64,000 bases of DNA, from assembly GCF_004379255.2 (NCBI RefSeq), contig NC_056051.1, positions 2,134,062 through 2,198,061 of the forward strand, in the 5' to 3' direction. Of this stretch, positions 10,735 through 20,349 are shown piece by piece. Position 1 is the first letter of the stretch, and the number at the start of each line of letters is the position of its first letter. The position numbers and the translations under genes were made by a program. Source of the stretch: Salvia splendens. Its lineage: Eukaryota > Streptophyta > Magnoliopsida > Lamiales > Lamiaceae. Under the pieces are notes generated by a model, which was not told where the DNA came from, ran no database searches, and saw only the letters and a program-made list of their open reading frames with translations.

Positions 10735-11008
10735 GCACAAACACCCCCATTGTGTGATGCCTACACCAACCCCAATAATGTGCTGGCGCTTGATTAAGGC
10801 AGCTGCAGCTCCTCCGATGGCAGCCATATCAGCCACCAGAGCTTCTCCTTCCAAGGAATTGACGATCACCACCAAAACCTCTTCTTCAACGACGCCGGCA
10901 CCTCCACTTCCTCTTCGAATTACGCCTGCTTCAACGATAATCCGCAGGATTACTACAGCAGCATCGAGGAGATCAAGGAGCTCATCACGATCAACGACGG
11001 TAGCGTAA
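10735..11008 (+). pseudogene. unrecognised captured coding fragment (right cargo of E5)
   Basis: The best coding-like frame has an internal TAA at 10795. After it come SSSDGSHISHQSFSFQG and NPQDYYSSIEEIKELI, a Ser/Asn/Asp-rich composition like the C-terminal part of a plant transcription factor. A second open frame over the same region has Ala/Ser/Thr-rich low complexity and is probably a shadow. I do not recognise the donor. Confidence 0.35.
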
Positions 11009-11160
11009 TTTCATATTGTAATTTCATAATGTAATTTACAAAAATACCCTTAGTCTATTTTATATAATTAATATAAAAAATATTTGTTCCATTAAGATGT
11101 GTGGCTGAGATTTGTTCTCTAGTTATACACTTAAGATTAGTTATATCTTGATCATTACCC

Positions 11161-11182
11161 TATATATATATATATATATATA
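11161..11182. repeat. (TA)n tract between E5 and a small MITE
   Basis: A short TA tract shared as the border of two different elements. Confidence 0.9.
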
Positions 11183-11467
11183 GGGAGATGATCAAAATAA
11201 GTATGTGTTTAAATCCAAAAATGCAGACCAAATCTCAGCCCTAGGATTAGATGATCTAATGGTCAATAATTAACCAAAAACACGGAAGGTCATAATTAAG
11301 CAATTTTAGGTCATATTATAATATTTGGATTTAATGTCATACTAAGATTGTTTTAGGTCATGCTTTGTTAGCATGACCTACAAATTACCTAATTATGACC
11401 TAAAAGTGCCCTAATTATGATATTGTTCTGCGTTTCTGTATTTAAATCCAGTTTTGCATAGATCAAA

Positions 11468-11471
<4 letters not shown>
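11183..11471. mobile_element. small (TA)n-flanked MITE, 289 bp
   Basis: It starts GGGAGATGATCAAAATA and ends TAGATCAAAACCC, lying exactly between two TA tracts. The terminal motif (GGG, two or three bases, then TGATC) resembles E5. The interior differs and contains repeated AGGTCAT/ATGACCT words in both orientations. No coding capacity. Confidence 0.65.

Positions 11472-11499
<28 letters not shown>
11472..11499. repeat. (TA)n tract right of the small MITE
   Basis: TA microsatellite that closes the accessory block. Ordinary gene-flanking sequence follows. Confidence 0.9.
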
Positions 11500-11502
<3 letters not shown>

Positions 11503-11639
11503 GGTGTACCTGATTTAATTTATCTATTTAAGTAGGAATCAAATGTTTATGTTTTAATTAAAAATGAATGATAAACCATAATCAGACCCAATACTATTAT
11601 TCAGTTGATAGCTCGATAGGGTTTAACACTGATCCAAAA

Positions 11640-13858
11640 ATGGCTTCCTCGAAATCCCTAATTCGTGCTGGAGCTTCAATGGCGACTCGGTTCCTCAGTC
11701 GGGCTTTCCACACAAGCCCGAATCCATTTCTTTCTCCGAAGCACGAATTGATCGGGGCCGCCAAATTGCTCCCCTCTCTGTTTATTCCCCAATCTCAAAA
11801 AATGGCGCCGTTCTACTCCCCGCCGGAGCCTCAGAACGATGTCGACTCTCTCAGAAAGCTCTGCTCTGAGGGATTCCTCTACCCTTGTGGCCTCCCTTCT
11901 CTCCCCTTCTTGCTACCCGAAGGTAAATTCCATTTCATTGAGTTTTTTTTTAATGATTCAAGTCCCTCTCTTTTTTTAATTCTGTTTTGAATTTTTTTTT
12001 TTGCTTCGGAAATTCAAGCTTATTAATTCAGCTAGCTTCTAGTTGCATTTTATGGCGTTGTTCTTTAGTAGGACTGGAAATGTGATTGCAATTTAGCCCC
12101 TAGTGTAATTGTTGAAGGCTCAACTAGATTCGAACAAGATTTTTTATTTTCAATTTTGTTATTTTCTTCCTTTTTATATTATTCAAAGTGGTTAGCAATG
12201 AAGAAACATGTTGATTTCGTGAGTAATATATGTAGATCTTGTGATAGTCTTGGTGATAGCAACAGTAGGAAAACGTATAGCATGGAATGCCCAAAAAAAC
12301 TGTTGGATGGAAAAAGGTTAGCATCTGAGGTTCTATCCGCAATGGGTGTACATTCCTCCAGTCGATGCAAGATATCCTCTAGCGCATGTGGCGCCTTGAT
12401 GCACGACTTTCTGTGCCAACATTCCTGCCCTTGCTCGTCAAGATTTCAGTTGACAAGGCATCGAGCGCCCCAGCAAGATTGCAACCTTGCTTTCTTCTGA
12501 CTTGGCGCCATCATTTTGTTGTAGCTCAACCCTCCGCCACCACCAAAACCACAGTTTAAGATACCCTGGTGTCTTCCGACATGGCACCAACATGTCACCA
12601 CAGTTTATAATTGACTGTTTTGTGCAATCAGAGAGTCGTCCAGACCAAAATTGACACCAGTCAGCACATGTTAATATGTTATTAAACGGCCCAATATCCA
12701 TGCCTCATTAATTTCGCTAGGGGTTTCAAATAGTAAGATGGGGCAGCAGCCGCGGCACTAAAAAATGATGGCTGCAGTTGTATCAAATAATTGGTCTGAC
12801 ATGTCCTATTTCAAAGGAACAATGGTATTGGTCAAAAAGCTCTCCTAGATGGTTGTGGGAGCCGGTGTATCTAGCTGTATACGGCGCGATCTTATAGTCA
12901 GACCAGAAGATGAGTGCGCTGTGACTCTGCGTCATAAATACATGATCTTGTGTTGTTGGTTGCAAAATTTTAGTAGCGGCGAGTTATATACATTAGCTTG
13001 TAGTCTGCTATCATACGTTAGTCGTGCTTCTCTATCTTTGATGACGGTTGCTTGCGAGTGCTATATGGTATATATGTCATCTATTCACTTTAACAAAGTT
13101 AAAGTTACCATTTGTTTTATAATTTTTTTCTGAGTTACTCCATACATCTATTGTACGTTATATTCTTTTCGGCTCGTTACAGGAGACGAATCTTCATCAA
13201 GTGAGCCTATGATTTGTCACACAAAGAGGACATACCAACCAAGTAACATCAGACGCAAAAGAGTTCATGGATTCTTTGCTAGGTAACTGTCTCCAACACA
13301 AATACACGTGGTTTGTCCATGTGCATGCTTCAACTATTAACATTTGGAGTATGTGGATCATGCTGTAAATATGCTTCAAGATGTTCATAAAATTTGTATA
13401 TGGAATAATTCTATGATCCCTTCCAAATATGTTGACATTAATTTATGAGATTTTCTCCTTTACACTATAATTTCAGAATTCTAGGTTTATGAACTTCTTA
13501 ATAGTGTGTTTGGTGCTCTACTTCGTCTTATGATATTCATTCAAACTATTATAGTCGTAGTCATAGAAACAATCTCATCCTCTTCTTTGAAACTCTAGCT
13601 CCGCTGCTATTTTATCTACATGCCCCTCCCCTCCCCTCCCCTCAAATCACACACAAAAGTGGCGCCTTGTGCAGAAACAACTCTCTGAGATTCTCTGTGA
13701 TAACTGCACCAATCATGTTCGACATCCATGGCTACCCTAGCCAAAGCTTGCTTCTAGACTGATACATTTTTCTTATCCTGAACAGGAAATCCACCAAGGG
13801 CGGCCGGAGAGTCATTTCCCGACGAGTTGCAAAGGGTCGGTATAGAATCACAGCATGA
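11640..13858 (+). CDS. mitochondrial large-subunit ribosomal protein bL34m, three exons
   Basis: Nuclear gene for a bL34 protein of the mitochondrial ribosome. Exons: 11640-11922, 13183-13282 and 13786-13858, all GT-AG; they join to a 151-residue protein. Residues 1-30 are basic and Ser/Ala-rich (MASSKSLIRAGASMATRFLS), a typical mitochondrial presequence. The conserved L34 core is split across exons 2 and 3: KRTYQPSNIRRKRVHGFFAR, then KSTKGGRRVISRRVAKGRY and the end RITA. The ATG at 11640 is chosen over an upstream in-frame ATG at 11568 because the presequence starts there. The reading frame is intact. Confidence 0.9.
11923..13182 (+). other. intron 1 of the bL34m gene, with unassigned inserted-looking segment
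   Basis: The 1.26-kb intron has an unusually GC-rich and coding-like middle (about 12290-12660) with short frames on both strands, none recognised. It may be a decayed insertion. The rest is AT-rich intron. Confidence 0.5.
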
Positions 13859-14919
13859 TCAAACTTCTGGCAAGTTTCTGGATGATCTGATCAAAGAGCA
13901 CAGACATTTTGAGGGCAAAAACCTGATTGGGGCTGGCAATTGTGATGCCTTAAAACTGTTGCTTTTAAGCTCTTACTTTAATATGTAATGGAGTTTCATT
14001 TTGCTTTGAGATGAGCAATAATTATGTTAGTTCAATCTTTTCTTAGCAAAGAACTGGTGATTTGTTTAACTTGATCCAAGAAATATGTTTTGGTGGACTT
14101 AGTGTCTCTCTCTCTAAACACACATGCAAGCACATGAGTAGAAAATTAGACAATAACAATAAAAAAAAATCAGCCAAATGAGTACGCGGGGACAGGTGCG
14201 TGTCGTGCCTTTGTCCGTGGTAGTGGATTCGTGTTGTAGGCCAAGCAAGCAGTGCTGGCTGCGGATCCCGACCTAATGCTTCTCGCCCATTCGCTTCCAT
14301 CCGGTTCAGTGCCTTTTTCCCATTGCCACTGTGCCTTTTTTCCCATTGCCACTGTGCCTAATGCCATTCGGGAAAAAGATTTGTGTAATGGAGTAAATAA
14401 AATCCAAAAAATTTAGATCGATTAAGAGTTTTCATGTCAAAGTTGGAAAGTGAATATCGTGTTTCAAATGTAATACTTATGATTTGTTAAATGATTAAAT
14501 GCAAACTTAGAAACTCCAAATTATAATCTGGACCAATAGAAAATGTCAACTGATAGATAAAATAATATCAACAGAGAATATCAATACAGTGTCAACGTTT
14601 GACGTTGTGTTGATATCAAAATTTAGAAATTTTACCCTGTATTAATATTGTATTAACATTATGTTGAAAAGTTTAGAATTTGTATAATATACTGTATAAG
14701 GTTTGCATAGTAGTGAATGATCATAATCGGATGATGTGAGCAAAATTTGAAGTAATATAAATAACCAAAATCTATCAGAAAATTACATAAAGTCGATGCT
14801 TGAATTACAATTACACTATCAATTACTAATTCACTATTATAAAAATATAAAATTAAAATAGTGTTTTACGTCTATCAATTACTACTAAACAATTTTACTA
14901 GATGTTAAATCGCAATTTA
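13859..14919. other. intergenic, no gene seen
   Basis: AT-rich spacer downstream of bL34m. It contains a short direct duplication around 14309-14358 (TTTTCCCATTGCCACTGTGC twice). Nothing else is recognised. Confidence 0.6.
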
Positions 14920-15875
14920 GGGTATGTTTGGGAACATGGAATTGGAGTTATGGAATTGGAATTGGAGGCTCCAATTCCATTGTTTGGTATCACAAAAATG
15001 TATAGAATTGGAATTGAATTATAATTCTAAAATTTTCAATTCCATGATTTAAATTCCATATCAAAAGTAGAAAATTGGAATTCCAAATAGTCATAAAATT
15101 AGATAGCTTCACTACACACTACACACTACACACATTTCACAAACACTACACACACACACATTTCACATGTTTCATACACTACATGCACTTCACACACTAC
15201 ACACATTTCACACACAACACAAATTTCACACACTACACACATTTCACACACAACACAAATTTCACACATTTCCCGCACTACACACATTTCACACACTACA
15301 CAAATTTCACACACTACACACACTAAACAAATTTCACACACTACACACATTTCACACACTAAACAAATTTCACACTCTACACAAATTTCACACACTACAC
15401 ACATTATACCCAAAATACACACACTATTGTGAAATGTGTGTAAATTGTGAAAGTGGGTGAAATTTGTGTAGTGTGTGTAGTGTGTGAAATGTGTGAAGTG
15501 TGTGTAGTGTGTGTAGTGTGTGAAGTGTGCGAAATGTGTGTAGTGTGTGAAGTGTGCGAAATGTGTGGAATTTGTGTAGTGTGTGTAGTGTGTGAAATTT
15601 GTGTAGTGTGTGAAATGTGTGTAGTGTGTGAAATGTGTAAAGAGTGTGCGGTGTGTGTGAAGTGTGTGTATTATATGTGTATAGTATGTGTATTTTGTGT
15701 GAAGTGTGTGTGAGTATGTATTTTGTGTATAGTGTGTGCACAAATTATTCAAATTCAATTTCATATCAATTACTTTACTTTACCAAACATAGGATTTGGA
15801 ATTGAATTAGAATTCAATTTTTTCCAATTCAATTCCATAGAATTTCAATTCCAATTCCGTGTACCAAACGGAGTC
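14920..15875. mobile_element. Tourist-like (PIF/Harbinger-type) MITE with internal palindrome, 956 bp
   Basis: Left end GGGTATGTTTGGGAACATGG and right end (reverse complement) GACTCCGTTTGGTACACGG are imperfect TIRs continuing into GGAATTGG blocks. A TTA trinucleotide flanks both ends (14917-14919 and 15876-15878), fitting a PIF/Harbinger 3-bp target duplication. It encodes no transposase. The middle is occupied by a large TACACA-type palindromic repeat. Confidence 0.75.
15110..15740. repeat. TACACACA/TTTCACAC repeat arranged as a long inverted repeat
   Basis: The left arm (to about 15425) is a degenerate array of CACTACACACATTTCACA words. The right arm (from about 15425) is the same array in reverse complement (TGTGTGAAATGTGTGTAGTG). 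The centre is near 15421-15430. Long ORFs on both strands through this stretch are low-complexity artefacts. Confidence 0.85.
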
Positions 15876-17240
15876 TTAAGGTTTTCGACATTCCGCCAAG
15901 ATAAAACTCTAAAACAGTGATTATCTGTTTTTTTCCTTCTGAACTTTCATATTCTGTTTTTTTATTATTAAACTGAAAGTATTTATCAACGGACCTATTG
16001 ATTATTTACCATGCTAATTTGTAGGCACCTTAAAAAGTAGAACAATTATGCCAACGATATAAAACTGTTTAATATCCAAAGAACGTGATGGTTCCCTAAC
16101 TATTCAATTAAGTAATTAAATTACAAAACCTAATTAATTTCTTTTAAGTCGAGTAATAGAAGAAGGCACAATGCGATCGAAACCAAGTAGTTTAATTATG
16201 ATTAAGATATCAAAGTTTAAATATTTCAGATTTTCTTCCAATTATTGCAACATGAAAAACTTAAAACTATTTCTGCAAATTTATCATAAACGAAAAAGGA
16301 AAATGTAGTAAGTAAACTTCTAGAAGTATAGTTTGATTATTGAGCATTTTTTTTTATTGAGCTATCAGTTGGAAAATACAAAAAATTTAGATCAATTCAT
16401 GTCTTTTACCAAACTTTTAATGTGATAAATAATCATGAATTTTAGTGAGTAGCCAATTTTCCATAAAATTGATTTTTGTCCGAATTGAATCCAAGATGGC
16501 ATGTTGGAATGTCCAAAATGACACTGTATCGATTTGAAATAGCATGTCAGAATCTCTAATTAAACCAAAACGATATCGCTTTGTAAAATACTGTCCACAT
16601 TTCCAATTTGGTTTGTACACAAAATATTGTCCATATTCACTTTTTTTCGTTTTAGTCTTTAGATAAGTAGACCTCATACTCAACTAATTTATTATATTTA
16701 CATTCTAATATAAAATTAATACGGTATATAAAAGTGAAACCTATACTCCACTAATTTTTTCCAACTAATATTTCTCAATATTTCCTGGACTGGACTGAGG
16801 GAGTATAAAATTCAAATTACACACTCCCACATCCCACAAAATAGAGATATTTGAAATGGATAAGTTTTAATGCATAATAATAAAATATGAGAGAGATAGA
16901 AAGAAAAGTTATTGAAGTATGTTAATGGAGAATGTCATCCAGTATTTTAAAGAGAAATAAGTTACTAAAAATAGGAGTGTATTATTTTTAAGGGATAGAC
17001 AATAATAAAAAGAGTCTCTATTTTTAATTACCATGATAATATTGTTTTGATGAGTTGACATCTCTACACCATTTACAATCGCAAATAGACATACCACATG
17101 TAGAATTATTTTTGGAATTATACTTGATTGTAATAAATTGATTATACTAAGACATACCACATAGTAGAATTTAATTTTGGACATATACTTGACTGTAAGA
17201 AATTGATTATACTAAAAGTACATGTAATATTTCACTACAT
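15876..17240. other. intergenic, AT-rich; short tandem duplication and MITE remnants
   Basis: No gene seen. A roughly 63-bp unit beginning GACATACCACAT is repeated in tandem at 17090-17152 and 17153-17216. The words CTGAGGGAGTAT near 16795 and the repeats around 16900-17040 look like remnants of Stowaway-type MITEs. Confidence 0.5.
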
Positions 17241-17557
17241 TGAGGTCATCCACTACGCTGTCTCTATACCGTCCCTTAACTACTATTTGACCACTATTTG
17301 AGGGCCCCACTGTACTTTATTCCTCCATCCCTTAACTAAGGGACGGAACCTGCAACGCTCCGTCCCTTAATTACTATTCATTCAATTTCATTTTTTATTT
17401 TTTTTCCAACCCAATTTAATCAAAACAAACACACTTCATTAAAATTAAAATAACATTACAGCATAAAATAAAAATACAACTTAAAATTAAAAAAAAACAT
17501 AATTTAAATCTTAAAAAAATAAAAATGACATAATTTAAAATACAATTTTATATGGAC

Positions 17558-18228
17558 ATCCTTGAATGTTTTATGCTTCACTTTCGATGTGGGACAAAAT
17601 CATTCTTAGATGTCTCTATAAAAGAGAAACAACAAAGAATGATTTTGTCTCACATCGAAAGTGAAACATAAAACATTCAAGGATGTCTCTATAAAAGAAG
17701 AACAACCAAGAATGATTTTATCCCACATTGAAAGTGAAACATAAAACATTCAAAGTTGTCTCTATAAAAGAGAAACAACCAAGAATGACTTTGTCCCACA
17801 TCGAAAGTGGAATATAAAACATTCAAGGTTGTCTCTATAAAAGAGAAGCAACCAAGAATGACTTTGTCCCACATCAAAAGTGAAACATAAAACATTCAAG
17901 GTTGTCACTATAGAAGAGAAGCAACCAAGAATGACTTTGTCCCACATCGAAAGTGAAACGTAAAACATTCAAGGTTGTCTCTATAAAAGAGAAGAAACCA
18001 AGAATGACATTGTCCCACATCGAAAGTGGAACATAAAACATTCAAGGTTGTCTCTATAAAAGAGAAGCAACCATGAATTATTTTGTCCCACATCGAAAGT
18101 GGAACATAAAACATTCAAAGTTGTCTCTATAAAAGAGAAGCAACAAATAATGACTTTGTCCCACATCGAAAGTGGAACATAAAACATTTAAGGTTGTCTC
18201 TATAAAAGAGAAGCAACCAAGAATGAGT
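17558..18228 (+). repeat. 73-bp tandem array with snRNA-promoter-like units (USE plus TATA)
   Basis: There are eight direct units plus one inverted unit at the left edge. Each contains a match or near-match to the plant snRNA upstream sequence element RTCCCACATCG (starts 17647, 17720, 17793, 17866, 17939, 18012, 18085, 18158; inverted at 17585-17595). About 32 bp later comes TATAAAAG. That is close to the USE-TATA spacing of Pol II-type plant snRNA genes. The unit at 17866 has CATCA and the one at 17720 ATCCCACATTG. No snRNA sequence follows. Confidence 0.75.
18201..18208 (+). promoter_or_regulatory. TATA element of the last array unit
   Basis: TATAAAAG lies 32 bp after the USE at 18158-18168. 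A start site about 30 bp downstream would fall near 18231, at the foot of a hairpin. The spacing is observed; activity is inferred. Confidence 0.45.
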
Positions 18229-18230
18229 TT

Positions 18231-18277
18231 CATAAATTCGCAAGCCCATCAAATATATGTGGGCTATTACGAATTTC
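18231..18277 (+). other. hairpin just downstream of the snRNA-type promoter array
   Basis: AAATTCG (18234-18240) pairs with CGAATTT (18270-18276), and AGCCCA (18043+200, i.e. 18243-18248) pairs with TGGGCT (18260-18265). The internal loop is CA opposite ATTA. A second, perfect 15-bp stem with a 4-base loop follows at 18295-18328 (TAAAAATTGTTTTTA and its complement). Transcription is not shown. Confidence 0.5.
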
Positions 18278-18339
18278 TTGTATTTATTTATTTGTAAAAA
18301 TTGTTTTTAAATATAAAAACAATTTTTATAAATAAAAAG

Positions 18340-18900
18340 TATTTTTTTTAAATTTGATTTTTTTAAAAAAATTGATTTATTGCGTCAGCACGTGACGACG
18401 CCCACTCGCGGGCCGGCGAGTGGGCGTCACGCACGACGCCGGGTCGTGCCACGTCGCCTAGGCGCGTGGCGAGACGGCCCGTCGCTTGTCTCGGCGACAC
18501 GGGACGGGGCGCGGGACGGGACGACGAGCTGCAACGCGTCGCGCGAAGGACCCGTCTCTCCGGGACGGGTCGCGGGACGCCGGCGCGACCCGTAGTGGAT
18601 GCTCTGAATATTCGTAAGAGCACCCGCAACGCGTGCCGTTGCGGTGCCTTATTTCGTTCCGGAGGAACGGAACCGCGGCGGCACGCGTTGCAGCCGCCCG
18701 TGTCGTCGCCATTCCGTGCCGGTGCTGTGCCGGGTGCCGTTCCCGCGAGACGCGGCACGACACGTTCCGCCATGCGCCGAGGCGACGTGACGGCCTCCCA
18801 TCCGACGCGTGACGCCCACTCGCTGCCCCGCGAGTGGGCGTCGTCAAGGTGACGCAATAATTCATTTTTTTAAAAAAAAATTCGAATTTAATAATAAATT
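18340..18900. repeat. GC-rich fold-back inside the Harbinger element
   Basis: The outer arms are inverted copies: TTATTGCGTCAGCACGTGAC with GACGCCCACTCGCGGG at left (about 18377-18433), and the reverse complement at right (about 18796-18856), extending into AT-rich flanks. At 18598-18625 two outward-facing Harbinger-like termini (GTGGATGCTCT and GAGCACCCGCAACG) lie about 10 bp apart. This suggests two nested or fused MITE ends. GC content is very high compared with the surroundings. The long ORFs here are composition artefacts. Confidence 0.65.
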
Positions 18901-18977
18901 TTTTTTTTGCAACGGTATTGTTACCGCTTTTTTTTGCCGTTATTTATTTATTTATTTATTTATTTAAATTTATTTAC

Positions 18978-18987
18978 TCTATAAATA
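18978..18987 (+). promoter_or_regulatory. candidate promoter of the Harbinger transposase
   Basis: CTATAAATAC about 130 bp before the ATG is followed by a CT/CA-rich leader, as in plant Pol II core promoters. Confidence 0.5.
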
Positions 18988-19107
18988 CTCTTATTTCATA
19001 CTCATTTCACTCACAAACACACATCTATTCCTCTCAAATCCTCTCTATTTCCACCCCAATTTTCATCTCAAATCAACTCTGTTTTTCTTCTCCCATTAAT
19101 CAAACTA

Positions 19108-20349
19108 ATGGATCCTTTTGAACAAATGCGTCAAATATTGGAACAATCACTTGAAGAAGATCGACGACGGGAGGCGGAAGAAGCCGCGCCGCCCCAACGA
19201 CGCTCTCGTACGTACATCCATCGTAACCGGGAGGAAGCCGCCGCAAGGTTAGTACGCGACTACTTCTGCGATAACTCGGTTTGGGGAGATACGTACTTCC
19301 GTCGCCGTTTCCGCATGGGGAAACCGTTATTTCTCCACATCGCCAATACTTTGGCAGCCCGGGAAGAGTTCTTCCAGGAAGGGTTCGACGCGGTCGGCCG
19401 TCCCAGCCACACGACGCTGCAGAAATGTACTGCAGCAATCCGCCAGCTTGCGACTGGACAAACGGCCGACATGTTCGACGAATACCTCCACATCGGAGAC
19501 AGCACTGGGCGAATGTGCTTGCTCAAATTCTGCAAAGACGTCCGGGCAGCCTTCACCGACGAATTTCTTCGGAGGCCAAGCACGACCGATTGTCAGTTCC
19601 TGCTCGACCTTCACGAAACAGTGCACGGATTCCCCGGGATGCTCGGCAGCGTCGATTGCATGCACTGGCAATGGAAGAATTGCCCGGTGGCGTGGAAGGG
19701 GTCCTACACGAGCGGCCACAAAGGCACCCACCCAACCGTTATACTCGAGGCCGTTGCCGACTACCGCCTTTGGATCTGGCACGCGTACTTTGGGGTTCTC
19801 GGGTCGAACAAGGACGTAAACGTGCTCCACCAGTCCGACCTCTTGACCGAAGTTTTGGATGGTAAAGCGCCGGCCATCAACTTCGTCGCCAACAACCGGC
19901 TTTATACAATGGGATACTATCTCGCCGATGGCATCTACCCGAAGTGGCCTACCTTCGTGAAGACGTCCAGTGGGTCTGCGAACCCAAAGCAGGCTCTTTT
20001 TGCGCAGAAGCAGGAGGGCGCTCGCAAGGATGTGGAGAGGGAGTTCGGGGTTCTCCAAGCGCGCTTCAACATCATCAAAGCCCCGGCTCGTACGTGGTTC
20101 ATGGAGAACATGGTCGACATCATGTATACGTGCATAATCTTGCACAACATGATTGTCCAAGACGAAGGACCCGAGGCGGGAAATTGGTTCGACCCCGAAT
20201 CCCCCGGAAGCTCAACCGCAAGTAGTCCGCCTCGAAGTGGAGCGCATCCGTCTATACAAGAACGGTTATCTATTCGTGCAAGGACACGCGACTCTAGCGC
20301 ACACACCCAACTCCAGCGCACACACCCAACTCCAACAGGATCTAATTGA
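19108..20349 (+). CDS. PIF/Harbinger transposase, DDE type, intact ORF
   Basis: A 413-residue protein of the plant HARBI1-like transposase family (DDE superfamily nuclease). It would cut and rejoin the TIRs, normally together with a DNA-binding ORF1 protein. The DDE candidates are D183 in GSVDCMHW, D274 in YYLADGIYP and E312 in VEREFGVLQARF. Other family hallmarks are HPTVILEAVADYRLWIWHA and CIILHNMIVQDE. The N-terminal 60 residues are charged, and the C-terminal tail is Ser/Pro-rich with a repeated AHTQLQ-type motif. There is no intron and no frameshift, and the GC content is much higher than the flanks. It could supply transposase to related MITEs. Confidence 0.9.
   Translation: MDPFEQMRQILEQSLEEDRRREAEEAAPPQRRSRTYIHRNREEAAARLVRDYFCDNSVWGDTYFRRRFRMGKPLFLHIANTLAAREEFFQEGFDAVGRPSHTTLQKCTAAIRQLATGQTADMFDEYLHIGDSTGRMCLLKFCKDVRAAFTDEFLRRPSTTDCQFLLDLHETVHGFPGMLGSVDCMHWQWKNCPVAWKGSYTSGHKGTHPTVILEAVADYRLWIWHAYFGVLGSNKDVNVLHQSDLLTEVLDGKAPAINFVANNRLYTMGYYLADGIYPKWPTFVKTSSGSANPKQALFAQKQEGARKDVEREFGVLQARFNIIKAPARTWFMENMVDIMYTCIILHNMIVQDEGPEAGNWFDPESPGSSTASSPPRSGAHPSIQERLSIRARTRDSSAHTQLQRTHPTPTGSN

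Larger units (their letters stand above)
9067..11160 (+). mobile_element. Micron-like cargo element E5 with different cargo (about 2.1 kb)
   Basis: The left end GGGTCATGATC and right end GATCATTACCC form terminal inverted repeats directly against (TA)n tracts on both sides. The subterminal blocks containing AACTAGAGAACAAATC match E2-E4. Order: left end, AP2/ERF fragment, minisatellite, unrecognised fragment, right end. The ends and central array are shared with the other members but both cargo pieces differ, which makes E5 the key case for modular cargo. Confidence 0.7.

Noticed and set aside
12156..12701. Possible gene in intron 1 of bL34m
   Set aside because: Only short frames on both strands, no family motif. 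It lies between exons that splice cleanly without it.
15126..15764. 212-residue Cys/His/Thr-rich ORF on the minus strand and matching plus-strand ORFs
   Set aside because: Pure translation of the TACACA simple repeat.
17689..18187. Repeated 68-residue ORFs on the minus strand (MFYVSLSMWDKVILGCFSF type)
   Set aside because: Each is the antisense of the 73-bp promoter-like repeat. They overlap stepwise by one unit.
18363..18865. Arg/Ala-rich ORFs of 128-164 residues on both strands
   Set aside because: High GC removes stop codons from all frames of the fold-back; no similarity is recognised.
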